From Shewanella carassii (GTDB lineage: Bacteria > Pseudomonadota > Gammaproteobacteria > Enterobacterales > Shewanellaceae), in contig NZ_NGVS01000008.1 in assembly GCF_002777975.1 (NCBI RefSeq), positions 1 through 64,000 on the forward strand: a DNA stretch of 64,000 bases. Direction: 5' to 3'. Of this stretch, positions 35,656 to 44,767 are shown piece by piece. The notes under the pieces were generated by a model, which searched no databases, had not been told where the DNA came from, and saw only the letters and a list, made by a program, of their open reading frames with translations. A program made the position numbers and the translations under genes. Positions within the stretch are counted from its first letter, which is position 1; each line of letters opens with the position of its first letter.

Positions 35656-38600
35656 AGGCGGCTCTCCTTATTCTGGCCCCAGGCGTTGAATTGGGTATCG
35701 CATTGCCACAAGGGCTCTATGATTTCTGAAGTCGTTTCGCCTTGAAGCCGCGCCGGGTCACTGCCAAGAATTTTCTGGATCAGCGCCTGGCGCTCGCCGG
35801 CAATAGCCTGGGTCATTTGCTTATCCTCAATGCGGTCGAAGTAGCGTTTGCCGCCAATCCACACTGCCTGGCTCTTGGCATAAACCGATAGAGGGTTGGC
35901 ATCCCAGAGCACCAAATCTGCCTGTTTCCCCTCTTCAACCGAACCTGTTATGGCGTCTATTCCGAGCTGTTTTGCGGGGTTGATGGTTACCATCTTCCAG
36001 GCATCTTCCTGGGACATGTCGCAGTATTTCACCGACTTGGCGGCTTCCTGATTCAGGCGCCGCTGCATTTCAAAGTCATCTGAGTTAATTGAGGTGAGCA
36101 CGCCGGCATTCATCATCAAACAGGCGTTTTGCGGAATGGCATCATAGACCTCAAATTTATAGGCCCACCAGTCGGCAAAGGTGGAAGCACCGGCGCCATG
36201 AGCCGCCAACTCGGGGGCCAGCTTGTAACCTTCCAGTACATGGGTGAAGGCGGTGACCTTGAAATCGTAAGCCTCGGCGAGGCGCAAGAACATCAGGATT
36301 TCAGACTGGACATAGGAGTGAATATGCACATCGCGCTCGCCGTTCAGCACTTGGGCAATCGCCTGTAAACGATAATCGGGGCGAGGGGAGAGTTGCTTAC
36401 GTTTCTCCCGTGAGCTTAGCTCGGCATATTGGGCCTGGGCATCTTTATAGTCTCTGGCGGCATTGAAAGCATCGCTCATCAAGGCCTTCACCCCCATGCG
36501 GCTTTGCGGGAATCTGCGGGTATAGCGCTCACCCCAATTGCTCTGTTTGACGTTTTCCCCTAAAGCAAACTTAATCCCCTGATGGGCTTGGGTGAACTTG
36601 AGTCCCTCGGCCGACTCTCCCCAGCGCAGTTGAATGACCTGCGACTGGCCACCTATGGGGTTGGCGCTGCCATGCAGTAGATTGGCGGTGGTGACGCCAC
36701 CGGCCAAGGAGCGATAGATAGCAATATCATCCGGGTTAAGCACATCGGCTATTTGCACTTCTGAGGTGATGGCATCGGACATCTCATTGAGGCCGCCGTT
36801 GACGGCAATGTGGGAATGCTCATCTATGATCCCGGCAGTCAGGTGCATGCCTGCTCCCTCTATGACCTGATAACCACTCGGGGTGCTGAGATTGGTACCA
36901 ACCTTTTCAATCTTACCATTGGCCATAAGCAGGTCGCTGTTGCCAATAATGCCGGCCTCGCTTGAGGTCCAAAGGGTGACATTGCGGATATGCAGTTTTT
37001 CCTTACCTGGCAGCTCACTGCGGCCATAGGCTTGCAGTGGACTCGTCAAACGGCTGAGATACTCGGGTTCAGTCTTGGAAGAGGTTGGTGGGGAATTGGC
37101 ATTGCCTCCCGTCTCTGTATTCGCCGATAAGGGCGCTGGCGGCAATCTTGAGCCGGCCAGTTGAGTGATGGCGCCATCGGCACGCAAGAGTCTGCCCTGC
37201 AGCCCTTCATCATCTTGCCAAAGAGTTACTCGACTAATGCCATCGATGCCCGCACTTTGCAAATTGACGCTGAAACTCAGACGGTTGCTGTTGGCACTCA
37301 AGTGAGCAAGCGCTATCTGTTGATCGCCACTATTGAAGCTGCCCTTGAGTTTTCGGGGTGTTTGCTGGCTCAATTGCAGCTCAAGATCTAATTCCAGCTC
37401 AGCCAAATGCAGGCGATAACTGCCTTGCCACTGGTATCCAGGAGCCGTTTGTATTTGTTCTTCACCTTGTAGCCAAACGCTGACTATTTTGCCGTCCTGA
37501 AACAGATTACCCTTGGCTATCACCAGATCGGCCATATAGCCGGGCGCCAGTTTACCGACCACATTATCTATGCCAGCGGCCGCAGCAGCCTGGGTTGTCA
37601 GTGCCGCCAATGCAGTTTCTTCATCGAGACCGGCTTGCAACGCCATTTTCAGCCTAGGCCAAAAGGCTTTGCCGTCTATGCCGTATTGGGTGAAGGAGAA
37701 GGGGATATTGTTGGCTGCCATCACAGCAGGATTACTCGGTGCCCGCTCCCAGTGTCTCAAGGTTCTGAGTGGCACTTCCCTGGCATTGTCTTCATCACTC
37801 ATTTCTGGGGCCGCTGGAAAGTTCAACGGCAATATCAATGCTGGTCGATATTGCTGAAGTTCTTTCACTCTTGCATATTCCTGGCCATTGCCCAGTAAGG
37901 TGGGAGGGATATCGGCTTGACTCAATAGCTTGGCTGCACGCAACTGGTTATTGAGGTTGCGGGTATCAAATATTGCCCCGCTCGCTTTTATATCGTGCAA
38001 TCGTTCCAGGGCGATATTAAATTCGGGAAGTAATAAGTCATCGCGACCGACTGCTTTCTTTTTATTCTGGTTATACCAGTGGGCATCGCTGAGCGTCTGC
38101 CTTATTAAGGCTATGCTCCCCATCAGGGAGTTGGGGTAATCCTGCGGAGAACTCCCTTTGTCAAAAGCCATAAAGTGATGACTCCTGGGGCGATATATCA
38201 GTTGATTACTATTCTTATCAGCCAAAGATAAGGAAACGCCTATACCCCTGAATATTCCGTCAAGATGAGCACTTTGAACGCTGGTAAAGCCATTGCTTAT
38301 CCAATTTGACGCAGTTTCTTTATCTGCCGAGACATAGGCGAACCATTCTTTATCGGCGTGAATTGCCCCATTCTTTGCTGCAGCCCCCTTTGACTTAATT
38401 TGATAAACAGGGCCCTCAATAGTAGTAGGTGTTTGTGAATACTCCAGCCCGTAATCAGTAAAGGGATCGATAAATCCCGGATAAATAGTGTGCCCCTTGA
38501 GATCTATCCTATAGGCATTTTGTGGAATTTCATTATTGGAAATTACTTGTTTGATATGATTATTTTCAATGAGTAATGTGGCGTTATCCAATTGCTTACC

Positions 38601-38738
38601 CGGGGAGAGCATGAGTCGTGCATGAGTTAAGGCGGTCAATCTCGGGGTATTGTCTGTCAACTGCGTTTCATCTGCATAGGCACTGTTGACGATAAGAACG
38701 GCTAAAAGCGGCAGTGCTGCGGGGAATATGCTTCTCAT
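35652..38738 (-). CDS. Large secreted amidohydrolase with two amidohydrolase modules
   Basis: A 1028-residue exported protein (signal peptide about residues 1-22, ending NSAYA). The N-terminal module (about 25-450) has amidohydrolase borders (LKGHTIYPGFIDPFTD; VGKLAPGYMADLVIAKG) but no HxH. The C-terminal module (about 580-1000) keeps DEHSHIAVNGG, a metal-ligand-like HIHSYVQSE, AFTHVLEG and the Asp in TSINSDDFE, and so looks catalytic. The middle contains a beta-rich spacer with a Ser/Asn-rich linker (about 540-560). Imidazolonepropionase-like relatives act on cyclic amides or dipeptides. The gene heads a two-gene operon. I cannot name the substrate. Confidence 0.85.
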   Translation of the reverse strand: MRSIFPAALPLLAVLIVNSAYADETQLTDNTPRLTALTHARLMLSPGKQLDNATLLIENNHIKQVISNNEIPQNAYRIDLKGHTIYPGFIDPFTDYGLEYSQTPTTIEGPVYQIKSKGAAAKNGAIHADKEWFAYVSADKETASNWISNGFTSVQSAHLDGIFRGIGVSLSLADKNSNQLIYRPRSHHFMAFDKGSSPQDYPNSLMGSIALIRQTLSDAHWYNQNKKKAVGRDDLLLPEFNIALERLHDIKASGAIFDTRNLNNQLRAAKLLSQADIPPTLLGNGQEYARVKELQQYRPALILPLNFPAAPEMSDEDNAREVPLRTLRHWERAPSNPAVMAANNIPFSFTQYGIDGKAFWPRLKMALQAGLDEETALAALTTQAAAAAGIDNVVGKLAPGYMADLVIAKGNLFQDGKIVSVWLQGEEQIQTAPGYQWQGSYRLHLAELELDLELQLSQQTPRKLKGSFNSGDQQIALAHLSANSNRLSFSVNLQSAGIDGISRVTLWQDDEGLQGRLLRADGAITQLAGSRLPPAPLSANTETGGNANSPPTSSKTEPEYLSRLTSPLQAYGRSELPGKEKLHIRNVTLWTSSEAGIIGNSDLLMANGKIEKVGTNLSTPSGYQVIEGAGMHLTAGIIDEHSHIAVNGGLNEMSDAITSEVQIADVLNPDDIAIYRSLAGGVTTANLLHGSANPIGGQSQVIQLRWGESAEGLKFTQAHQGIKFALGENVKQSNWGERYTRRFPQSRMGVKALMSDAFNAARDYKDAQAQYAELSSREKRKQLSPRPDYRLQAIAQVLNGERDVHIHSYVQSEILMFLRLAEAYDFKVTAFTHVLEGYKLAPELAAHGAGASTFADWWAYKFEVYDAIPQNACLMMNAGVLTSINSDDFEMQRRLNQEAAKSVKYCDMSQEDAWKMVTINPAKQLGIDAITGSVEEGKQADLVLWDANPLSVYAKSQAVWIGGKRYFDRIEDKQMTQAIAGERQALIQKILGSDPARLQGETTSEIIEPLWQCDTQFNAWGQNKESRL

Positions 38739-38991
38739 TTTTATGTAACTACCCTGTCATTATACTTTTAGTAAAGTAATACTAATCAGTACCTTGATGT
38801 AAAATTGTGCTAGTGGTTAATGAAGGTTAAAAGTCATTTTGACTGCCGTTAAAAGTAACCCGTAGATGTTGCGAAATGTGATTGAGGCAGCGTTTTATAC
38901 TGATTTAACATGGAAGTTAACTCAAGGGGGGTGTAAATGCCAAGAGGTAATTGTAAGGCTTTTTAACAGTCGAGTGATGTTTTATAGACAT

Positions 38992-39018
38992 AAAAAAGCC
39001 CCGACACTGTCGAGGCTT
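38992..39018 (-). terminator. Terminator of hns
   Basis: AAGCC-CGAC pairs with GTCG-GGCTT around one mismatch and a three-base loop, with a T-run on the minus strand, just past the hns stop. The remaining 250 bases up to 38739 are A+T-rich promoter-like DNA for the amidohydrolase operon with nothing else I can name. Confidence 0.8.
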
Positions 39019-39036
39019 AAGTAAATAGACAACTGG

Positions 39037-39435
39037 TTAGATCAGGAAATCATCCATTGAACGACCTTTGTCTACTTCATTCTTGAATACGGTTGGCATA
39101 CGGCCTTGGCCGGTCCAAGTAATGGTTTCACCGTCTACAACGATTTTGTATTTCGGTGGGCGAGGGGCGCGTTTCTTTTTAGGAGCAGATTTGGCAGCAA
39201 CAACATCACCAAGATCTTCAACTGATAGGCCAACGGCTTCCATCTGTTTACGGATATCTTCAATTTTAGATAGACGTTCAGCTTGAGCCTTTTCTTCTTC
39301 CTTGGCTTCTTCTTCACGTTCAATAATGATTTTATCCAATTTTGCCGCCAGATCACGCAGATCTGCAACGCTTAACTCTTTTACTGCGGCCTTAAAACGA
39401 CGACCGTGAGTCAATATATCAAGAAAATCGCTCAT
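39037..39435 (-). CDS. hns: Nucleoid-associated protein H-NS
   Basis: Binds A+T-rich DNA and silences many genes. The 132-residue protein has the N-terminal oligomerisation coiled coil (about residues 1-65), a basic linker (KSAPKKKRAPRPPKY) and the C-terminal DNA-binding core with TWTGQGRMPTVF and a terminal SMDDFLI. These match the E. coli TWTGQGRTP and SLEDFLI segments. The upstream 359-base region is A+T-rich, as is common for autoregulated hns. Confidence 0.93.
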   Translation of the reverse strand: MSDFLDILTHGRRFKAAVKELSVADLRDLAAKLDKIIIEREEEAKEEEKAQAERLSKIEDIRKQMEAVGLSVEDLGDVVAAKSAPKKKRAPRPPKYKIVVDGETITWTGQGRMPTVFKNEVDKGRSMDDFLI

Positions 39436-39625
39436 AGGTATTTAGGTCCCACGCTAATTTATAAATTGGGTTAGGGTTAATATCGTTATAAATAATAGAA
39501 ACTATAAGAGTCAGGATCAAATATTTTTACGTCCATTGACATTAATTTCTTTATTTAACTCGATTCTATGACCATGAAAGTTGCCAAGTGTTCAAAAAAC
39601 TGGCCTTAAAGTGTGACAAAATTGA

Positions 39626-39639
39626 CAAACGGTCGTTTA
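39626..39639. promoter_or_regulatory. Candidate PsrA-type operator upstream of etfBA
   Basis: CAAAC-GGTC-GTTTA fits the PsrA half-site pattern (G/C)AAAC-N2to4-GTTT(G/C), except for the last base. PsrA represses fatty-acid oxidation and etf genes in several gammaproteobacteria (knowledge, recalled without a search). The site lies 156 bases before the etfB ATG. Confidence 0.4.
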
Positions 39640-39646
39640 AGTTGAT

Positions 39647-39664
39647 GTTGACGTTAACGTTAAC
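39647..39664. promoter_or_regulatory. 18-bp palindrome upstream of etfBA, candidate LiuR operator
   Basis: GTTGACGTTAACGTTAAC is an 18-base near-perfect palindrome with one mismatched pair, centred on GTTAAC. It has the form of a MerR-family operator. LiuR, the MerR-type regulator of branched-chain amino acid degradation, is reported to control etf genes in Shewanella (knowledge). The match to LiuR is from memory of the motif's general shape. Confidence 0.45.
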
Positions 39665-39794
39665 AGCACGTAAAGTTGACTCATTCTGTACTGATGTCCT
39701 GGAAAAGGGCGAGTAAGCCAGCGCTGGCTACGCCTTATCTTGTTATCATCGGTACGCAACCCACATTAGATACAAGGTGTAGGAAGGAAACCCT

Positions 39795-40544
39795 ATGAAA
39801 GTATTGGTGCCAGTAAAACGTGTGGTCGATGCCAATGTGAAGGTCAGGGTCAAGGCCGACAACACAGGCGTTGAAACAGCCAACCTGAAAATGGCGTTGA
39901 ACCCATTTTGTGAGATTGCGGTAGAAGAAGCCGTGCGTCTGAAAGAAGCGGGCAGTGCTACTGAAGTCGTCGTTGTCAGCATAGGTCCCAAGGCGGCACA
40001 GGAGCAACTGCGTACCGCATTGGCTCTGGGCGCCGACCGTGCCATTCACATCGAAACCGATGAAGAGCTGGTGCCCCTTTCTATTGCCAAACTGCTTAAG
40101 GCGGTGCAGGACAAAGAACAGGCGCAACTTATTCTGCTCGGTAAGCAGTCTATCGACGGCGATAACAATCAAACCGGACAGATGCTGGCGGCGCTTGCCG
40201 GTATGCCCCAGGCAACCTTTGCATCTGAAGTGAAGTTGGAAGGCGATAGTCTGCTGGTCACCCGGGAAGTGGATGGCGGCTTGCAGACTCTGTCTATGCC
40301 TCTGCCTGCCGTGGTCACCGCGGATCTGCGTCTCAACGAGCCCCGCTATGCTTCTCTACCCAATATCATGAAGGCCAAGCGCAAGCCGTTGGAAACCCTG
40401 AGTGTTGAAGATTTGGAGGTGACTCTCAAGCAGCATGTACAAGTGCTTGAGGTGGCAACGCCGGCCAGCCGTCAGGCAGGTGTGATGGTGGCTTCCGTTG
40501 AGGAGCTGGTGGACAAGTTGAAAAACGAAGCGAAGGTGATCTAA
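39795..40544 (+). CDS. etfB: Electron transfer flavoprotein, beta subunit
   Basis: With EtfA it carries electrons from acyl-CoA dehydrogenases (such as isovaleryl-CoA dehydrogenase of the liu pathway) to ETF-ubiquinone oxidoreductase. The 249-residue length is normal. Family segments are [48 protein letters not shown] and the AMP-binding region. The ATG follows AGGAAGG. Its stop codon is followed directly by the etfA ATG. The upstream region holds two operator-like palindromes. Confidence 0.96.
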   Translation: MKVLVPVKRVVDANVKVRVKADNTGVETANLKMALNPFCEIAVEEAVRLKEAGSATEVVVVSIGPKAAQEQLRTALALGADRAIHIETDEELVPLSIAKLLKAVQDKEQAQLILLGKQSIDGDNNQTGQMLAALAGMPQATFASEVKLEGDSLLVTREVDGGLQTLSMPLPAVVTADLRLNEPRYASLPNIMKAKRKPLETLSVEDLEVTLKQHVQVLEVATPASRQAGVMVASVEELVDKLKNEAKVI

Positions 40545-41468
40545 ATGGCCGTATTAGTAATTGCAGAACACGATAATGCCAGCCTGAAACAGGATACGGC
40601 TAAAGTTGTCGCCGCGGCTAAGGCCATAGGCGGTGATATTCACCTGCTGGTTGCCGGTCAAGATTGTAAGGCCGCCGCCGATGCCGCCGCCAAGCTCGAA
40701 GGCGTCAGTAAGGTACTGCTGGCCGATAACCCTGTGTATGGTGCTCATTTGGCCGACAATATTGGTGAGCTTATCTTGTCGCTGAGTGGCGACTACAGCC
40801 ATATCCTGGCTGCAGCCTCAAGCCTGGGTAAGGACATTCTGCCTAGAGTGGCGGCTTTGCTGGATGTGGCTCAACTTTCTGAGATCACCAAGGTGATTGA
40901 TGCCGACACCTATGTTCGTCCCATCTATGCCGGTAATGCCATGGCGACCATTAAGAGTCTGGATGACAAGATAGTGGCCACTGTGCGCGCCAGCGCCTTC
41001 GATGCCGTTGCCGAGACGGGGACTGCCGACATTCACCAGCTCGACAGCGTATTTGAAGCCAAGAGCAGCTTTGTGTCCCAGAGTCTAACCGAGTCGGTTC
41101 GTCCGGAGCTTGGCAGCGCCAGAGTGATTGTTTCCGGTGGTCGCGGTATGGGCAGTGGCGAAAACTTTGCCATGCTGGAGACGTTGGCCGATAAGCTGGG
41201 CGCCGCCGTTGGTGCATCACGGGCCGCCGTAGATGCCGGCTTTGTTCCTAACGATTTGCAGGTCGGTCAGACGGGTAAAATTGTGGCGCCCGAGCTTTAT
41301 ATCGCTGTGGGTATCTCCGGGGCGATTCAACATCTGGCCGGGATGAAGGACTCAAAAGTCATAGTGGCCATCAACAAAGATCCTGAAGCGCCTATCTTCC
41401 AAGTGGCCGATTATGGTTTGGAAGCGGACCTGTTTGATGTGGTGCCCAAGTTGAACGAGTTGATTTAA
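40545..41468 (+). CDS. etfA: Electron transfer flavoprotein, alpha subunit
   Basis: Forms the FAD-binding heterodimer with EtfB. The 307-residue protein has the C-terminal FAD domain motifs [27 protein letters not shown] and [15 protein letters not shown]. It is adjacent to etfB with no gap, and a strong terminator follows its stop. No ETF dehydrogenase gene is in the window. Confidence 0.96.
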   Translation: MAVLVIAEHDNASLKQDTAKVVAAAKAIGGDIHLLVAGQDCKAAADAAAKLEGVSKVLLADNPVYGAHLADNIGELILSLSGDYSHILAAASSLGKDILPRVAALLDVAQLSEITKVIDADTYVRPIYAGNAMATIKSLDDKIVATVRASAFDAVAETGTADIHQLDSVFEAKSSFVSQSLTESVRPELGSARVIVSGGRGMGSGENFAMLETLADKLGAAVGASRAAVDAGFVPNDLQVGQTGKIVAPELYIAVGISGAIQHLAGMKDSKVIVAINKDPEAPIFQVADYGLEADLFDVVPKLNELI

Positions 41469-41470
41469 TC

Positions 41471-41486
41471 TGTGATCTAGGTCACG
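41471..41486. promoter_or_regulatory. CRP-like site between etfA and the lysine riboswitch
   Basis: TGTGA-TCTAGG-TCACG matches the CRP consensus TGTGA-N6-TCACA at nine of ten defined positions. It lies just after the etfA stop and about 90 bases before the riboswitch, next to the etfA terminator. A role at a promoter for the riboswitch-lysW transcript is an inference. Confidence 0.45.
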
Positions 41487-41530
41487 ATAGGCGGCTTTGG
41501 GGTAGCATCCTCAAAGCCGCCTATGTTTTT
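41487..41530 (+). terminator. Terminator of etfBA
   Basis: ATAGGCGGCTTTG pairs perfectly with CAAAGCCGCCTAT, extended by GG-CC around the loop, then GTTTTT. It separates etfBA from the riboswitch transcript. Confidence 0.9.
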
Positions 41531-41563
41531 ATGTGCCTCACGCCTGACATCAGGCGTCCTGAG

Positions 41564-41754
41564 AAGTAGAGGCGCACTAAATATCAGTAGCGGTAAGCAG
41601 GGTGATTCCGTTTATGTATCGCGAAAGGATTTGGTGCCGAAGTGGTTGCGACTCATCAAGGTCCACCGCTGGGGCTGTTACCAAATAGGGGCAGCACTGC
41701 CATAGTATATTCTGTCGGGATGACAGATTGACGTTACTATGGAGCGCTACTGAA
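41564..41754 (+). promoter_or_regulatory. Lysine riboswitch (L box)
   Basis: The region carries the conserved blocks of the lysine aptamer in order: GTAGAGGCGC at the start, ATCAGTAGCGG, GGTGCCGAAG, CGCTGGGGCTG, GCACTGCCATAG, and the closing GGAGCGCTAC that pairs with the 5' end as helix P1. The blocks match the B. subtilis lysC L box (TAGAGGTGC, GTCGCCGAAG, TTTGCTGG, GGCTGTCA, GGAGGGCTATC). It precedes an NhaC-superfamily transporter by 84 bases. Lysine binding should lower expression. No clear terminator is visible before the start codon, so control may be at translation. Confidence 0.9.
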
Positions 41755-41838
41755 AGGACAGGTGCTACTCGGTATGTTATTGCCTTTTCCCACCAGTTCA
41801 GTTGCCCTCCATTCGTATTTAACGAAGAACAAGACTCA

Positions 41839-43410
41839 ATGACAGTACTAAGTTATGCCGACTCGGCACTCTCTTTGTTGCCGCCGGTTGTGGCAATTTT
41901 ATTGGCGATCTTCACCCGGCGGGTGTTGTTATCGCTGGGGTTAGGAATACTGATTGGAGCCTTGTTGCTCAATCAATGGTCGGTGTTGGATACCGGGGTT
42001 TATCTGGGGCAAAGGGTGCTTTCCCTGGTTTGGGATGATGACGCTTTTAATGCCTGGAACCTGTATATTCTGGGGTTCCTGGTGCTGCTGGGGATGATCA
42101 CTGCACTGATCACCGTCAGTGGCTCAGCCAGAGCCTTTGCCAACTGGGCCAGACAGCATATCCGCAATCGCCGTGATGCCAAGCTGCTAACCATGTTTCT
42201 CGGTTGTGTGGTGTTTATCGATGACTACTTCAACAGCCTGGTGGTGGGCAGTATCGCTAGACCGCTGACCGACAGATATTATATCTCCCGCTCCAAACTG
42301 GCGTATCTTTTGGATTCTACCGCGGCGCCCGTGTGCGTTATCTCGCCGGTGTCCAGCTGGGGCGCCTATATTATTGCCCTTATCGGCGGTATTCTCACGG
42401 CTCATGGTTTTACTGAAATAGGGCATCTGAGTGCTTTCGTGCAGATGATCCCGATGAACTTCTATGCCTTATTTGCCCTGGCGCTATTGCTGTGTGTGGC
42501 CTATATGGAGCTGGATATTGGCGCCATGCGCAAACACGAGCTCAACGCCCGTAAAGGCAATCTCTATGATGAGTCCAAGGGACTGCCGCCCGGCGCCAAT
42601 GCCGATCTGCCCGAGGCGGAAACCGGTCAGGTGCACGGCTTGTTCCTGCCCATAGGTGTCTTAGTGGTGGCGACCTTCTACTTTATGGTTTCCAGCGGCG
42701 CCGATGCCCTGGCGGCAGAAAGCCTGCCTTTCAGCATTATAGGCGCCTTTGAGAAAACCGATGTGGGCTCGTCCCTGTTTTTTGGCGCTTCCATCGGACT
42801 GGTGGTAACGCTGCTGCTGGCCTTTATCCAGAAGATTGAAGCCAAGATGATCCTCAAGGCGCTCACCTCGGGTGCCCGCTCTATGTTGCCGGCCATCTAT
42901 ATTCTGATGTTTGCCTGGACCATAGCCGGGATCATTGGCTCACTGGAAACCGGCAAGTTTATGGCCAGTCTCGCCAGTGGCAATATTCCCTTTGCCTTGC
43001 TGCCGGCCGTGTTATTTATTTTGGCTGGGCTTACCGCCTTTTCTACCGGCACCAGCTGGGGCACTTTCGGGATCATGTTGCCGATTGCTGCGGATATGGC
43101 CATGGGCAGCCACAGCAGTATGATGTTGCCTATGCTGGCCGCCGTGCTTTCCGGTGCTGTGTTTGGCGATCACTGCTCGCCGATATCGGACACCACGATT
43201 CTGTCATCCACAGGTGCCAGTTGCCATCATATCGACCATGTGCTGACTCAGTTGCCCTATGCGGTCTTGGTAGCAGTTATTTCCCTCGGCGGCTATATAG
43301 TACTCGGCTTTACCGAGTCGGTATGGCTAGGGCTTGCCTGTAGCTGCATACTGTTCCTGTTGGCTCTGGTGTGGCTCAAGTGGCAGCAGCCCAAGAATAG
43401 TGCGGCCTAA
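41839..43410 (+). CDS. lysW: NhaC-superfamily transporter LysW, probable lysine importer
   Basis: A 523-residue inner-membrane protein with about 12-13 helices and the NhaC-family polar signatures FIDDYFNSLVVG, STGTSWGTFGIMLP and GDHCSPISDTTILSSTGA. By sequence alone it would be called a sodium/proton antiporter. The lysine riboswitch directly upstream instead supports a lysine transport role, as proposed for 'LysW' NhaC-type proteins in Shewanella and Vibrio (knowledge). I chose the ATG at 41839. The open frame extends 37 codons upstream into the riboswitch, which is not coding. The ribosome site before 41839 is weak, as expected if access is controlled. It has its own terminator. Confidence 0.88.
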   Translation: MTVLSYADSALSLLPPVVAILLAIFTRRVLLSLGLGILIGALLLNQWSVLDTGVYLGQRVLSLVWDDDAFNAWNLYILGFLVLLGMITALITVSGSARAFANWARQHIRNRRDAKLLTMFLGCVVFIDDYFNSLVVGSIARPLTDRYYISRSKLAYLLDSTAAPVCVISPVSSWGAYIIALIGGILTAHGFTEIGHLSAFVQMIPMNFYALFALALLLCVAYMELDIGAMRKHELNARKGNLYDESKGLPPGANADLPEAETGQVHGLFLPIGVLVVATFYFMVSSGADALAAESLPFSIIGAFEKTDVGSSLFFGASIGLVVTLLLAFIQKIEAKMILKALTSGARSMLPAIYILMFAWTIAGIIGSLETGKFMASLASGNIPFALLPAVLFILAGLTAFSTGTSWGTFGIMLPIAADMAMGSHSSMMLPMLAAVLSGAVFGDHCSPISDTTILSSTGASCHHIDHVLTQLPYAVLVAVISLGGYIVLGFTESVWLGLACSCILFLLALVWLKWQQPKNSAA

Positions 43411-43424
43411 TCCGCCAACTGAAA

Positions 43425-43449
43425 AACGCTGCCGAGGCAGCGTTTTTTA
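43425..43449 (+). terminator. Terminator of lysW
   Basis: AACGCTGCC pairs with GGCAGCGTT over a tight loop, followed by six T. Confidence 0.88.
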
Positions 43450-43487
43450 TTGCCTATAATTCAGGAAATCGCTTGAGTTGGAGGTGT

Positions 43488-44651
43488 ATGTCAGCCTTGG
43501 ATATCCCCGTGAAATATCAGTTGGAGGCCAGGCAGGCATTCCTCCATGACTTAAGCTGGCGTATGGCTGCCGGCGCCTTTGTCTATCTGTTTTGTTGGCT
43601 GTTGCTCTTGATGCCCTTTAATGCGTTGTTGCCGCAACCCATAGTCTGGGGTGAGATGGTTAAAGGTGCACTCTTATTGCTATCGGCGGCGGTGATCCGA
43701 GCCATGGGAGTTTGGCTCTATGTGCGCCGCGCTTCATCCAGCGTGAATTGCGATGAGACGAGTGGGGCCAACTATCCCTTTGAAAGCCGCGATTGGGGAC
43801 TGAGTATTGGCTTGGTGCTCAATGCCCTCAGTTGGTCGGTGCTTATGGCGCTTATCCTCAATGGGGAGCAATTTACCGCACTTAGAGAGCCTAGCTTGAT
43901 GATCTGTGGCGTACTCTACGCCTTTATCAGTATTTCTCTCTCCATTGATTTACGTCAGCTCAGGCTATTCCTGCTCTGTTTTCCCCTGCCTTTAGGGCTC
44001 GCCATGATGTTGCAGGGCCAGGCGCATGATATTCTGGCCGGTGGCTTGTTGATGGTATCTGTGTATCCAACCTTTCGTTTTTGTCGACTGCATCATAGGG
44101 AGTACTGGCGGCAACTGACAGCCAGGTTGCAACTCAAAGATTACTCCGAGCAGCTTGAGCATCTCAGTCGAACGGATTCTCTTACCGGACTCTACAATCA
44201 GCGCAGCTTCATTGAACAGCTGGATAGACTTGACAGTCGGCAACCTCGGGCCTTGTTATTGTTGGATCTGGATCATTTTAAACAAATCAATGACAGCTTT
44301 GGCCACCGGGCCGGGGATCTGTGCCTATCGGAAGTGGGGCGGATCATTCGCGCCGAGACTCAGGGAGGAATAGCCGCTCGCTATGGTGGTGAGGAATTTG
44401 CGATTCTACTTACTTCAATGGATGCCGAGCAGGCTAAGGGGCTCGCCAAGCGCCTGCGGCGAAAAATAGAGGCCCTAACCTTGGTCTATCAGGGGCAGAC
44501 ATTCAAGGTGACCGTCAGCATAGGCTTGGCCTGCGCCCCTGTGGGGAGTGAGCCGGGAGCATTATTTCACGCTGCCGACACAGCGCTTTATGCTGCCAAG
44601 GATGCGGGTCGCAACTGTATTCGTGAGGCCGAAAGCAGTACAGTGACTTGA
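43488..44651 (+). CDS. Membrane diguanylate cyclase (GGDEF)
   Basis: Makes c-di-GMP from two GTP. The N-terminal half is a membrane domain of about six helices (residues 25-200) with short loops, likely sensory. The GGDEF domain (about 220-385) has DSLTGLYNQRSF, LLLDLDHFKQINDSFGHRAGD and an intact YGGEEF. The RxxD inhibitory site five residues before GGEEF is absent (TQGG), so product feedback may be weak. I chose the ATG at 43488, three bases after GGAGG-like sequence, over an in-frame codon 15 bases upstream. It is a single gene between two terminators. Confidence 0.9.
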   Translation: MSALDIPVKYQLEARQAFLHDLSWRMAAGAFVYLFCWLLLLMPFNALLPQPIVWGEMVKGALLLLSAAVIRAMGVWLYVRRASSSVNCDETSGANYPFESRDWGLSIGLVLNALSWSVLMALILNGEQFTALREPSLMICGVLYAFISISLSIDLRQLRLFLLCFPLPLGLAMMLQGQAHDILAGGLLMVSVYPTFRFCRLHHREYWRQLTARLQLKDYSEQLEHLSRTDSLTGLYNQRSFIEQLDRLDSRQPRALLLLDLDHFKQINDSFGHRAGDLCLSEVGRIIRAETQGGIAARYGGEEFAILLTSMDAEQAKGLAKRLRRKIEALTLVYQGQTFKVTVSIGLACAPVGSEPGALFHAADTALYAAKDAGRNCIREAESSTVT

Positions 44652-44663
44652 GCATGGCGCAAT

Positions 44664-44698
44664 AAAAAACACCTGAGCGAAAGACCCAGGTGTTTTTA
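44664..44698 (+). terminator. Two-way terminator between the GGDEF gene and the M3 peptidase gene
   Basis: AACACCTG pairs with CAGGTGTT over an eleven-base loop, flanked by A-runs and T-runs, between convergent genes. Confidence 0.8.
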
Positions 44699-44767
44699 TT
44701 TAAGCCTTGGGGCTGCAATTTTGCATCTCCAGGCTATTGGCTGTTAACGGTTTTTAGCGCTCACTTA

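Noticed and set aside
41523-41838. Coding extension of the lysW frame upstream of 41839 and a 60-codon frame at 41523
   Set aside because: Both lie within the lysine riboswitch, whose RNA structure explains the sequence.
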